Assembly (NCBI GenBank): GCA_963810755.1 | Contig: CAWEOP010000008.1 | Location: forward strand, 310,001 to 374,000 | Direction of reading: 5' to 3' | Source: FEN-1219 sp963810755 | Lineage (GTDB): Bacteria > Pseudomonadota > Gammaproteobacteria > Steroidobacterales > Rariloculaceae | DNA length: 64,000 bases | In this document: piece after piece, positions 9,761 through 18,312 of the stretch | Numbering within the stretch: the first letter of the stretch is position 1 | How the letters are laid out: the number at the start of each line of letters is the position of its first letter | Notes under the pieces: generated by a model | Databases searched by the model: none | What the model saw: the letters and a program-made list of their open reading frames with translations, nothing else | What the model was told of the DNA's origin: nothing | Position numbers and translations under genes: made by a program

Positions 9761-11071
9761 TGTTCATCACGAAGAAGCATCTTTCGCGCCGCACCGTGTT
9801 GCGCGGCGCGTTCGGTGCCGCGATCAGCTTGCCGTTTCTCGACGCGATGGTGCCCGCCGCCGCGCGCGCCGCGACGCCGCCGCAGCTGCGGTTCGGCGCC
9901 GTATACGTGCCGAACGGCATTCGGCCGGAGATCTTCACGCCGCCGTCGGTGGGCAAGCTCGAGCTCACGCAGCTGATGGAGCCGTTCGCGCCGCTGCGCG
10001 AGCACATCAACGTGGTCACGGGGCTGCGTGCGCCGGACCCGTTCGGCCACCACGTGATCGGCTCGCTGTGGTTGAGCGGGGCGACCGCGAAGCCGACGCA
10101 GGGCTCGGACGTGCAAGCGGGTCAGACTATCGACCAGCACATCGCGGACGCGATCGGCCGCGACACGCCGCTGCGCTCGCTCGAGCTCGGCATCGAGGAC
10201 ATCAACAGCTCGTCGAACTCGTGCCAATTCGGTTGGAGCTGTCTGTACTTGAACACGTTGTCCTGGCAGACGGCGACGCAGCCTCTGCCCAACGAGCAGA
10301 ACCCGCAGAGCGCGTTCGAGCGGATGTTCGGCGACATCGGTTCGGCCGAAGAGCGCGCCGCGCGCTTCAAGAGCGAAGGCCAGCATTCTCGATTCGGTGC
10401 TCGCGTCGGCGAATCGCTTCAACAGCCAGCTCGGCCCGAGCGACCGCTCGACCGTCGATGAGTATCTGCAAAACATCCGCGAGGTCGAAAGCCGGATCCA
10501 GTTATCCGGGCAGCGCGCCGATGCGGTGGGTGAGACTCCGGATGCGCCCGCCGGCATCCCCGGTACTTACGAAGAGCACGTGCGCGTGATGTACGAGCTT
10601 GTAGCGCTCGCGTGGCGAGCCGACATCACTCGCGTGACCACCTTCATGAAGGGCGTCGAGGCGAGCAGCATTGGTTATGCGCAGATCGGCGTTTCCGAGT
10701 CGCATCACATCGTCTCGCATCACGGCGGCGTCCCCGACGCGATACGCAAGTACGCGAAGATCAACGCGTACCACCTCTCGCTGTTCTCCGAGTTCGTGGA
10801 GAAGCTCAAAGCCACGCCGGACGGCGACGGCACGCTGCTCGATCATTCGCTCGTGATGTACGGCTCGGGCATGGGCAACGGCGACAAGCACGACCAGAAC
10901 ATGGTGCCGATCGTGCTCGCGGGCCACGCGGGCGGGCGCCTGAAGGGCGGCCGGCACATCGCCGTGCCGAACCCGACGACGCCGCTCGCGAATCTCATCG
11001 GCGGGCTCGGGCAAGTCGCGGGCCTCGATCTGCCGAAGCTCCAAAACTCCACCGGAATCTTGGAGCTGTAG
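9760..11071 (+). CDS. DUF1552 exported protein, one frameshift
   Basis: The GTG at 9760 overlaps the upstream TAG by one base. The N-terminus (HLSRRTVLRGAFGAAISLPF) has a twin-arginine-like signal. The first frame reads to about 10380 (FGAVYVPNGIRPEIF, HHVIGSLWLSG, QTIDQHIADAIG, SLELGIEDI). The second continues from about 10382 (SILDSVLASANRFNSQLG, VDEYLQNIREVESRI, then HHGG and LVMYGSGMGNGDKHD) to the stop at 11071. The join falls inside the usual DUF1552 sequence, so a single indel near 10381-10386 has split a protein of about 437 residues. Family knowledge: DUF1552 proteins resemble the alkaline-phosphatase/sulfatase superfamily and are partners of DUF1592 proteins. The role is unproven. 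Confidence 0.87.
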
Positions 11072-11074
11072 TAG

Positions 11075-11747
11075 ATGTCCGTGCCTGCAAAAATCGCGGC
11101 CCGTCCTCAGCGACGCACGGAAGAGCGACCGCCGCCTCCGAAGCTCGGCGCCAAGCGCGAGCGCACCCGCACGAAGATCCTCGAAGCCGCGTTCGCGCTG
11201 CTCGGGAAAGAGAAGGGCCTCACCGTGCGGATCGAAGAGATCTGCGCAGCCGCGCAAATCTCGCGCGGATCCTTCTACAACTACTTCACGAGCCTCGAGC
11301 AGCTGTTCGAGATCCTCGCCGTCGAGCTCAGCCACGACTTGAACCGCGCGCTCGTGACGAAGTTCGACGAAACTCAGTGCCACGCGGAAGGCGCCAACGC
11401 CGCGATCCAGCACTACTTGAACTATGCCCGGCGCGATCCCGCGTGGGCGTGGGCGATGGTGCACTTGAGCGCGTTCGGGCCGACCTTCGGATCCGAAGCG
11501 TGGGAGGCGTGCCACCGGGCGATCGCGAAAGGCATCGAAGCTGGCGAGTTTGACGTGCCGAATGCGACGGTGGGCCGCGACCTGATGACGGGCACGGTGC
11601 TCGCGACCGTGCGGACCACGCTCCGCGGCGGCCGATCGCAGCCGCGAATCGTCGTCGTACCATTTGCTGCGCGCGCTCGGCGTACCCGATACGCGCGCGA
11701 AGGAAATCGCCGACAGTCCTCTCCCCGACCTCGTCGTTCCGAAGTAG
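11075..11747 (+). CDS. TetR/AcrR-family transcriptional regulator, one frameshift
   Basis: Starts at ATG 11075, three bases after the DUF1552 stop. Residues 25-75 form a TetR helix-turn-helix (RTKILEAAFALLGKEKG, ICAAAQISRGSFYNYF). The ligand domain continues through AWAWAMVHLSAFGPTF to about base 11625. After that the original frame turns Arg-rich. The next frame restores a sensible C-terminus (AADRSRESSSYHLLRALG, EIADSPLPDLVVPK) ending at TAG 11745-11747. The corrected protein is about 223 residues. As the last gene of the ankyrin/DUF1592/DUF1552 operon it may autoregulate, perhaps through the dyad at 5692-5706 (inference). A 3' relic of a close paralog lies at 15784-15858. Confidence 0.87.
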
Positions 11748-11799
11748 GGACCGCGCCGGTCGGTGTCACGCCCACCGCAATTCCGATAGCCTAGTCACC

Positions 11800-13350
11800 G
11801 TGAGCACAACCCCCTCCGTTCCGCAGGCTCGAAGCTTCACCACGGTCTTCCTCATCGAGATGTGGGAACGCTTTGGCTACTACGGCATGCAGGCGCTGAT
11901 CGTGTACTACATGGTCGAGCGGCTGAATTTCCCCGACGAGCGTGCGACGCTCGTATGGGGCGCGGCCGCCGCGCTGATCTACGTGGCGCCGGCTATCGGC
12001 GGGTGGGTCGGGGACAAGATCCTCGGCACCCGCAGGACGATGCTGCTCGGCGCCGTGATTCTCGCGTTGGGTTACACCCTGATGGTGGTGCCGGGACGGG
12101 ACGTGTGGTTCCTGTTCTGCGCGCTCGGCGTGATCGTGGTTGGCAATGGTCTCTTCAAAGCCAATGCCGGCAATCTCGTGCGCAAGATTTACGAGGGCGA
12201 CGACTCCAAGATCGACAGCGCATTCACGATCTACTACATGGCAGTGAATCTCGGCGCGATGATTTCGCAGCTCCTCACGCCGTGGCTCAAGGATTACTTC
12301 AATGCGCAGTACGCGAACGATTTCGGGTGGCACGTTGCCTTTGGCGTGTGCGCCGTAGGGTTGGTGCTCGGTCTGATCAATTACGCGGTGATGCGACAGT
12401 CGATGGCGTACGTCGGCTCCGAGCCCGATACGCGACCGGCGTCGCCCGCGAAGCTCGGCGCGGTGCTGCTGATCGGCGTCGCGGCGGTATTCGGCTCGGC
12501 CTATATCCTGCAGGACGAAGCGGTGGCGCGCGTGTTCGTTTATCTCGCCGGCATCGTGGTCCTCGGCATATTCGCCTATCTCATCTCCATCGGCAGCCGC
12601 GCGGAGCGCGCCGGGCTGATCGCTGCGCTGGTACTGACCGCGCAGACCGTGTTCTATTTCATTTTCTACCAGCAGATGTCGACGTCTCTAAGCCTCTTCG
12701 CGTTGCGCAACGTCGATCCGGCGTTCAACGTGTTCGGCGTGCATCTGTGGGATTGGTCACCGGCGCAGTTTCAGGCTTTCAACCCGATCTGGATCTTCAT
12801 TCTCAGCCCGATTCTGGCATGGGCGTATACGGCGGCGGGCCGCCGCGACAAGGACCTCTCGATCGCCGAAAAATTCGTGCTCGGCTTCGCCATCGTTGCC
12901 GCCGGCTTCTTCATCTATGGTGCCTCCACGCAGTTTGCCGCGAGCGACGGCCGAGTGTCTTCGTGGCTGATGGTCTGGGGGTACGGCGCCATCTCGTTGG
13001 GCGAGCTGCTCGTGAGTGGCCTGGGTCTCGCCATGGTCGCGCGCTATGTTCCGGCCGCCATGGGCGGCTTCATGATGGGGGCCTACTTCGTCGCAACAGG
13101 CGTATCGCAATACCTCGGCGGGGTGGTCGCGTCGTACGCCAGCGTCCCGAGCGACATCACGAACGATCCGATCGCGAGCCTCCCGATCTACACGAGTTTG
13201 TTCAATCGACTCGGCATCGCGGCTCTGATCTGCACCGCGATCGCGGCGGCGGTGCTGCCGTGGATGAAGCGACTGTCGCTGGCGCATGACGCGAGCAAAT
13301 CGGTGCCGGAAGCGGCCGAACGCCTCGCCACGAGCTCCGTGCGCGAGTGA
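11800..13350 (+). CDS. POT-family proton-dependent oligopeptide transporter
   Basis: The protein is 516 residues from GTG 11800 and has about 14 hydrophobic segments. Near the N-terminus it carries the POT/PTR2 signature EMWERFGYYGMQALIVYYM, corresponding to the ExxERFxYY motif used for proton and peptide coupling. The stretch GVIVVGNGLFKANAGNLVRK is the second PTR2 signature, followed by FTIYYMAVNLGA, also typical of the family. It imports di- and tripeptides across the inner membrane with protons. It stands alone, 52 bases after the TetR stop and convergent with the cytochrome gene. The start is supported by the position of the motif rather than by a strong ribosome binding site. Confidence 0.93.
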   Translation: MSTTPSVPQARSFTTVFLIEMWERFGYYGMQALIVYYMVERLNFPDERATLVWGAAAALIYVAPAIGGWVGDKILGTRRTMLLGAVILALGYTLMVVPGRDVWFLFCALGVIVVGNGLFKANAGNLVRKIYEGDDSKIDSAFTIYYMAVNLGAMISQLLTPWLKDYFNAQYANDFGWHVAFGVCAVGLVLGLINYAVMRQSMAYVGSEPDTRPASPAKLGAVLLIGVAAVFGSAYILQDEAVARVFVYLAGIVVLGIFAYLISIGSRAERAGLIAALVLTAQTVFYFIFYQQMSTSLSLFALRNVDPAFNVFGVHLWDWSPAQFQAFNPIWIFILSPILAWAYTAAGRRDKDLSIAEKFVLGFAIVAAGFFIYGASTQFAASDGRVSSWLMVWGYGAISLGELLVSGLGLAMVARYVPAAMGGFMMGAYFVATGVSQYLGGVVASYASVPSDITNDPIASLPIYTSLFNRLGIAALICTAIAAAVLPWMKRLSLAHDASKSVPEAAERLATSSVRE

Positions 13351-13407
13351 CAAGCCGCTTGCACTCGACTTGCGCCGTCGTGCAATGGCGAGGATTTGCT
13401 CGAGCCC

Positions 13408-13758
13408 TCAGCGCAGCAGCGGAATGTCGACCACCTTGGGCGGCTCCGGCACTTCGCGGACGTAGCGATAGATCGCCCGCAGCGTCTCGTCGCTGAGCGC
13501 CGCCGGCGCATAGGCCGGCATCTCGTTCGCGGGACGCCGCACGAGCCGCTCGAACGCTTCGTAAGGATAGAGACTCGGCGCGATGCGCGGCGCCGCGCCG
13601 CCCTGGCCTTCGTGACCGTGGCATTGATAGCAGCCGTAGCCGTCGAAGAGGGCTCGACCGTTTTCCTGTGCTAGACCCGAGCGCGCGGCGGCGAGCGCGG
13701 CCACGAGCGCGATCGAGATCCAGCCTAGGGACACTGCGCGCAACGAGCTCCAGTTCAT
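13408..13758 (-). CDS. Small periplasmic c-type cytochrome
   Basis: From ATG 13758 the protein has 116 residues: a signal or anchor helix (residues 12-30, ending SGLAQE), the haem motif CYQCH at 43-47, and a likely axial Met80 in NEMPAYAPAALSDETLRAIY, the standard class I cytochrome c C-terminal pattern. The long open frame upstream of this ATG belongs to another frame of the ThDP gene. It begins 13 bases after the stop of the Tat-exported ThDP enzyme, so the two are probably co-transcribed. The cytochrome is a natural candidate electron acceptor for that enzyme (inference). Confidence 0.88.
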   Translation of the reverse strand: MNWSSLRAVSLGWISIALVAALAAARSGLAQENGRALFDGYGCYQCHGHEGQGGAAPRIAPSLYPYEAFERLVRRPANEMPAYAPAALSDETLRAIYRYVREVPEPPKVVDIPLLR

Positions 13759-13771
13759 CGCGTCACCTCGC

Positions 13772-15739
13772 TCAACGCGGCTGCGACACGACGTCGATGA
13801 GCGCCGGCTCGCCGCGCTCGACGACCGCGAGCGCTTCGCGCAGCACTGGCCCGAGCTTGTCGGGATCCGTGATCGGACCCGCGGACCAGACGCCCATGCC
13901 TTTCGCGATGCTCGCGAAATCGAGCGCGGGATCATCCAGCACCGTGCCGATCAGTGCGTGGCCGTCCACGCCGCGCTGGCGACGCGCGGCCATGCGCTGT
14001 AGATGCATGACTTCCTGGTGATAGGCGCGATTGTTGTGCATCACGGACAGGAGCGGAATCCGGTGATGTGCGGCGGTCCACAGCACGCCCGGCACGTAGA
14101 GGAGGTCGCCGTCCTGCTGGAAGCTCACCGCGAGGCGTCCGGCGTCGCGGTGCGCGAGCGCCGCGCCGACGGACGAAGGAGCGCCGTAGCCGACGCCCGC
14201 GCCGCCCGAGCCGCCGATGTGCTGGTAGTGCTTGTCCATCTGCCAGAGATCGGACGGCCAAGAGAAGAACGACTCGGACACGAGCGCCCAGTCGCGCTCG
14301 CGGATCACGTTCCACGTTTCCATCGCGAGCCGCGCCGTGCTCACGGGGCTCGCGTTCCAAGCGTAGCGCGCGGCGTTCAGCGCGTTCTCGCGTCGAGTCG
14401 CATGGGCCGCGCGCCACTTGCTCTGCCGAGCGTCGAGTGCAGCGCGCGCGCTGCGCGGCGCCGCGGAGCGCAGGGCTTCGATCAACGACGGCAGCGTCGC
14501 CTGCGCGTCACCCGCGATCGAGAGCTCCGCGCCGTAGTAGCGCTGGAAGTTCTGATAGTTCGAGCGCCAGAAGAGATCGCCGACGCCGATGGTGATCATC
14601 TTGATGTCCGGCCGAGCTGTCTGCTCCGCCTCGCGGTGCACTCGATCTCGCACCGTGCCCACGACTCCGAATGGATCGTTGAGCTCGAGGCCCAAGACGA
14701 CGTCGGCCTGCGCGAGCACGTTCCTGCCCTGATTCAGATAGTGCCCGTTCGGAAAATTCATGCGGCCCTGTAAGTCGACGACCGGAGCCTGCAGCACCTC
14801 TGCGAGCTCGACGAGCAGCTCGACTCCTCTCTGATCGCGCGCCATGCGATCGACGACGATGGCGGGAGACTCCGCGGCGACCAGCAGTCGCGCCGCTTCG
14901 CGTACAGCGGCGTCGTCGCCGCGCGGCGCCTCCGTCGGCGTGAACCGCGGGATCGCGAAACGCTCGTCGCCGATGCCTTCTTCCTGCAGATGCCCGTCGG
15001 CGACGATCGCGACGGGGCCGAACGGCGGCGTCATGGCGATCTTGTACGCTCGCACGAGCGATTCAGCGAAGTGCGGCAACGACACGGGCGTGTCGTCCCA
15101 TTTGATGTAGTCGCGGATCGGTCGCACGCAATCCTGCGCGGAGTGCGCCCACTCGACGCCTCCGCGCCGCTCGCCGGCATCGAGATGGTTTCCGGCGAGC
15201 AAGACGACGGGCGCGCGGTCGCACCATGCGTTGTACACCGCCATCGCGGCGTGCTGGATGCCGACCGTGCCATGGCACGCGACCGCGAGCGGCTTGCCGG
15301 ACACCTTGAAGTAGCCGTGCCCCATCGCAACCGCTTGCTCCTCGTGGGGGCAGGTCAGCAGCTCTGGTTTGGCGTTGCCGCCGTAGTTGACGATCGATTC
15401 ATGCAGGCCGCGGAAACTCGAGCCGGGGTTCGCGGCTATGTAGTCGAACTTCAAACTCTTGATGACGTCGAGCATGAAGTCGGAGCCGGCTCGGGCCACG
15501 AAGTACCGGTCGAGCTCCGCCGCGGAGTAGTCGTCGGCGCCGGCGCGCTCGCGCCCGAGCTGGGCTTCCGAAGGCGGAGCGGCGCTAGGAAGCGGGGCGG
15601 GTGTCTGCGCCCCGACGGGTTCCGTGCCGGCCGCGAGACCTACGCCGGCCACGGCGGCTCCCGCGAGAAACCGCCGTCGGGTCGGGTCGGGCGCAGACTC
15701 GCGCTGCGCTGTCTGAAGGTCGCGGGCGTCCTCGCTCAT
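13772..15739 (-). CDS. Tat-exported thiamine-diphosphate enzyme (acetolactate synthase-like)
   Basis: The ATG at 15739 has a GGGGAGA site; the protein is 655 residues. Residues 20-27 (TRRRFLAG) plus the following hydrophobic stretch are a classic twin-arginine signal, unusual in this family. The N-terminal ThDP domain has ANPGSSFRGLHE and the cofactor-activating Glu in CPHEEQAVAMGHGY (about 131-142). Next come a central domain (ESPAIVVDRMARD) and the C-terminal ThDP-binding motif QQDGDLLY...HNN. Overall length and order match acetolactate synthase, benzoylformate decarboxylase or pyruvate oxidase. The substrate cannot be read. Tat export implies folding with cofactor before secretion. A cytochrome c gene follows in the same operon, which suggests an oxidative decarboxylase feeding electrons to a periplasmic haem. 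Confidence 0.88.
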   Translation of the reverse strand: MSEDARDLQTAQRESAPDPTRRRFLAGAAVAGVGLAAGTEPVGAQTPAPLPSAAPPSEAQLGRERAGADDYSAAELDRYFVARAGSDFMLDVIKSLKFDYIAANPGSSFRGLHESIVNYGGNAKPELLTCPHEEQAVAMGHGYFKVSGKPLAVACHGTVGIQHAAMAVYNAWCDRAPVVLLAGNHLDAGERRGGVEWAHSAQDCVRPIRDYIKWDDTPVSLPHFAESLVRAYKIAMTPPFGPVAIVADGHLQEEGIGDERFAIPRFTPTEAPRGDDAAVREAARLLVAAESPAIVVDRMARDQRGVELLVELAEVLQAPVVDLQGRMNFPNGHYLNQGRNVLAQADVVLGLELNDPFGVVGTVRDRVHREAEQTARPDIKMITIGVGDLFWRSNYQNFQRYYGAELSIAGDAQATLPSLIEALRSAAPRSARAALDARQSKWRAAHATRRENALNAARYAWNASPVSTARLAMETWNVIRERDWALVSESFFSWPSDLWQMDKHYQHIGGSGGAGVGYGAPSSVGAALAHRDAGRLAVSFQQDGDLLYVPGVLWTAAHHRIPLLSVMHNNRAYHQEVMHLQRMAARRQRGVDGHALIGTVLDDPALDFASIAKGMGVWSAGPITDPDKLGPVLREALAVVERGEPALIDVVSQPR

Positions 15740-15783
15740 GGGCCGTCTCCCCTCGATGTCCCGACTCGCAGAATACTCCAACC

Positions 15784-15858
15784 CCTGTTTTCGGTACGAA
15801 GTCCTTCCGAATGCAAATCGCCGACAGTCCGCTTCCGGATATCATCGTGCCGAAATAG
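15784..15858 (+). pseudogene. 3' relic of a second TetR-like gene
   Basis: The plus-strand frame ending at TAG 15856-15858 encodes MQIADSPLPDIIVPK. This nearly matches the last residues of the TetR gene at 11075-11747 (KEIADSPLPDLVVPK). The two DNA stretches differ mostly at third codon positions, as expected for paralogs that once evolved as protein. Upstream the frame runs into antisense of the ThDP gene, so only about 25 codons can be relic. There is no start codon or ribosome binding site, and the fragment is not expected to be expressed. Confidence 0.6.
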
Positions 15859-15874
15859 ACGTCTCGAAGTAGTC

Positions 15875-16468
15875 ATGGGCTCGCCGCGAAAGTCGAAAAA
15901 GACCTCGTCGTCGCGAACGCCGCACCCACGTTTGCACAGGGGCTTGTCGAGGCGCGCGCTCGTAGCGCGGCTGGAGAACGCTCTCCTGCGAGCCGACGGC
16001 GTGGACGGGGCGCACTGTATTCACGAGCTGTGGATGCGCGACGACGCCATCCACGACATCGAAGCCGAGCTCGAGCGCCTGTGGCGACACGCGGCGGCCA
16101 CTGTCCCCGAGTGGCTGCCCATGACCTACGTGAGCTGGTTGCCCACCGCGTACGAGGTTGCCGCGCGTTTCCGGCCGGGCACACGCGGGCGCTCCAACGT
16201 CTATCTGATTCTCCTCGACTACTCCGATCGTCGCGGAGATTCCCACGGCGTGTACGTGGGCATGAGCCGCTACAGTCCCGCGCAACGGTTCGACCAGCAC
16301 AAGGCAGGCATTCGCGCGGCCGGCAGCGTTCTCAAGCGCGGTCTCGAGGTGCTCGCGGGACCGACTCTGCATCTGCAACGCATCGCACGGCACGAAGCCG
16401 AGGTCGTGGAAGTCGAGTTGGCTCGCGCACTCTGCGACGCAGGAATCCGCGTCGACGGCGGTCACTGA
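15875..16468 (+). CDS. GIY-YIG-like domain protein
   Basis: The 197-residue protein starts at ATG 15875 with a basic, Ser-rich N-terminus. Residues around 105-150 contain NVYLILLDY followed by HGVYVGMSRYSPAQRFDQHK, the two-strand pattern of GIY-YIG modules (NVYxI...xVYVGxT...R...H). The C-terminal half has the alternating Arg and Glu helix expected after it. No second domain is evident. GIY-YIG folds act as nucleases or as non-catalytic DNA-binding modules. It lies next to the TetR relic and convergent with the 16501-17031 gene. Family placement is moderate. Confidence 0.55.
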   Translation: MGSPRKSKKTSSSRTPHPRLHRGLSRRALVARLENALLRADGVDGAHCIHELWMRDDAIHDIEAELERLWRHAAATVPEWLPMTYVSWLPTAYEVAARFRPGTRGRSNVYLILLDYSDRRGDSHGVYVGMSRYSPAQRFDQHKAGIRAAGSVLKRGLEVLAGPTLHLQRIARHEAEVVEVELARALCDAGIRVDGGH

Positions 16469-16500
16469 GGCGGGGACCTGTGGGGATCGGAACAATGCGC

Positions 16501-17031
16501 TCAGAGCCGCTTGCAGTGCCCCTTGAGTTGCTCCAGTGCCGCTTCGAGCCCCGTAACGTCGAACGCCGCTTCGTAGATCTTGCCGTAGCCTCCCGAGATG
16601 CGCATCTTTACCTCACTCGCTTCGCGCAGCGCTTTCACTAGCGCAGACGCGCGGTGTGTCGTGACGCCTTCGAGCGACTCGTCACGGGTCATGTCCCACA
16701 CGTCGCGATAATCGGGCTTGCCGTCGACACGAACCTGCATGCGAATGTCGTCGACGACGACGCCCCGCGAGCTATTGCTGTCGATCTTCGTCTCGACGAT
16801 CGCGAACCATTGAATGCGCCAGTACGGCGGTCCGCCGTTCTGGTCACAGCGAAGCTGGATGAAGGGATGGTGCTCCTTGCCGTCCGCACCTTTGACGGCG
16901 ATGGAGCTGTCGGCCTGGAGTAGATACGCCGTCGTTCCGTCCGTGTCGTTCTTGATCTCCTCGTAGCGCCACTCGGCGCCGGCCTGAGCTGACACGAGGA
17001 GGCCCACAACGCAGATCGCTGCGCGGATCAT
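16501..17031 (-). CDS. Exported protein resembling VasI/TagO-type type VI accessory proteins
   Basis: The ATG at 17031, preceded by GGGGAGC, opens a 176-residue protein with a 20-residue signal peptide (MIRAAICVVGLLVSAQAGA). The body has a WRYEEIKNDTDGTTAYLLQA start, a single-strand pattern (IQLRCDQNG, VVVDDIRMQVRVDG) and an end FDVTGLEAALEQLKGHC. This matches the general layout of VasI/TagO proteins (W...S...D....L...RC, then F...GL..A...L...C). No type VI secretion genes lie in the window, so it is an orphan. It may be a periplasmic adhesion or inhibitor-type domain. The longer open frame upstream has no signal and is not used. Confidence 0.55.
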   Translation of the reverse strand: MIRAAICVVGLLVSAQAGAEWRYEEIKNDTDGTTAYLLQADSSIAVKGADGKEHHPFIQLRCDQNGGPPYWRIQWFAIVETKIDSNSSRGVVVDDIRMQVRVDGKPDYRDVWDMTRDESLEGVTTHRASALVKALREASEVKMRISGGYGKIYEAAFDVTGLEAALEQLKGHCKRL

Positions 17032-17323
17032 CGATAGCTCCCCATCATCGTCTTTGCTCTGCCATGCATCGTCTGGAAGCCACGAAAGGCTGGGACCTGG
17101 CACACTACTCGCACATAACTCTAAAGGAGTCCATCCGTTGCTAGCAGTAGCCACCATGCGAGTCTGTGTCGCGGCAACCCTGGGTGCCCTTACGGGGCGT
17201 CGCAGGCGATTTCGGCTGTGCTTGACGCCCGCTCCGCCGAAACTTGGCGGACGACGCCGGCACGTGCGTACTACAGCGTGAACGAAGCGCGACTGCCGCG
17301 CTCGACCCGTGAGGAGAAGTCGG
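17032..17323. other. Divergent intergenic region
   Basis: These 292 bases lie between the minus-strand VasI-like gene and the plus-strand secretin-domain gene. They must hold both promoters, but I could not pick out convincing -35/-10 pairs. No gene, hairpin or repeat of note is visible. Confidence 0.4.
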
Positions 17324-17977
17324 ATGAACAGACTCGCCACGTTGATCCCGATCCTAGCTGTCGCCGCGGCCGGCGCCGCTTACGCACAGGAGAACAGGCC
17401 GGCCCAGGAACCGCGACCTGCGCAAGCCGCCCCGCAACCCCAAAATCAGAATCCCCCGCAGGCCGCGCCGCCGTTCGCGCCGTCGCCCGCGCAGGCCGAG
17501 GCAATCCGCCGCAGGGACGAACGCAGCGTCGACCTGGGTGATCTCATCGCGAAAGTCTCGGCTAGCACCGGCAAGAAGTTTCTCGTCGATCCGCGCGTGG
17601 TCGCACGTGTATACAGTATTCCTCCGATCACCGATCCGACCTACGACGAGCTACTGTCGATCTTGCGGTTGCACGGCTACATGGCGATCGAGATCGAGGG
17701 GCGCGTGAACATCGTCCCGGATGCGCTGGCCCGCACCATGCCCGTGCGCCTCGTGCAACGCGACGACGACAAAATTCCGGACGAAGAGTGGGTGATGCGC
17801 GTCATCGACGTACCGCAAGCCGCGCAGCTCGTACCGATCATCCGCCCGCTGATGCCGGTGTCCGCACACTTTGCGGCGCTCCCGACCGACGACGGCAAGG
17901 CGGGCAAGCTCGTGATCGTGGATTCCTACGCGAACGTGCGCCGCATGACGGAGCTGATCAACCAGCTCACGCGCTGA
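17324..17977 (+). CDS. Exported protein made only of secretin N0/N1-like domains
   Basis: From ATG 17324, with GAGGAG upstream, the protein is 217 residues: signal peptide (1-20), a Pro/Gln/Ala-rich linker to about 62, then a GspD-like N0 region (LGDLIAKVSASTGKKFLVDP, YDELLSILRLHGYMAIEIEG, VNIVPD). A second small domain follows (VMRVIDVPQAAQLVPIIRPL...KLVIVDSYANVRRMTELIN) of N1 type. The secretin pore domain is absent; the gene stops cleanly after N1. Such short proteins may be accessory subunits or relics of type II secretion. No other secretion gene is near. Confidence 0.75.
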   Translation: MNRLATLIPILAVAAAGAAYAQENRPAQEPRPAQAAPQPQNQNPPQAAPPFAPSPAQAEAIRRRDERSVDLGDLIAKVSASTGKKFLVDPRVVARVYSIPPITDPTYDELLSILRLHGYMAIEIEGRVNIVPDALARTMPVRLVQRDDDKIPDEEWVMRVIDVPQAAQLVPIIRPLMPVSAHFAALPTDDGKAGKLVIVDSYANVRRMTELINQLTR

Positions 17978-18312
17978 GATGCGGGCCCGCGGCGCGCCGC
18001 GACTCGCTCACTCCTATCGCCGCCGCGTGTGCGCTCGACGAAGTGCCCGGCGCAAAGCGGCGGCGGTAGTTTCCGAATCCAACATCGCCCACCGATTCCA
18101 CAGCAGCCGCGCAGCCGCGCGAAGCGAACGTTCGGCCTTCGCGGCGAACGTGTTATCGCTGGTTCCGGTATAAACCGTTACCTATGTACCCGGAATAGAC
18201 CTTGTTTAGTATCGCGCCGGGTGCACTCACTCTGTACCTCGGCTAACTACGAAGAAAAATCGGAGTCTTAGGCTCACCACCTTTTCACGATCAACATCTT
18301 GGGGGTTTCGGC
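17978..18312 (+). other. Intergenic region upstream of TonB receptor
   Basis: The 335 bases between the secretin-domain gene and the TonB receptor become AT-richer from about 18150. They carry the receptor's leader and a GGGGG site directly before its ATG. GC-rich short palindromes (GCGGGCCCGC, CGGCGCGCCG) follow the upstream stop, but they have no T-run. No open frame here looks like a gene. Confidence 0.4.
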
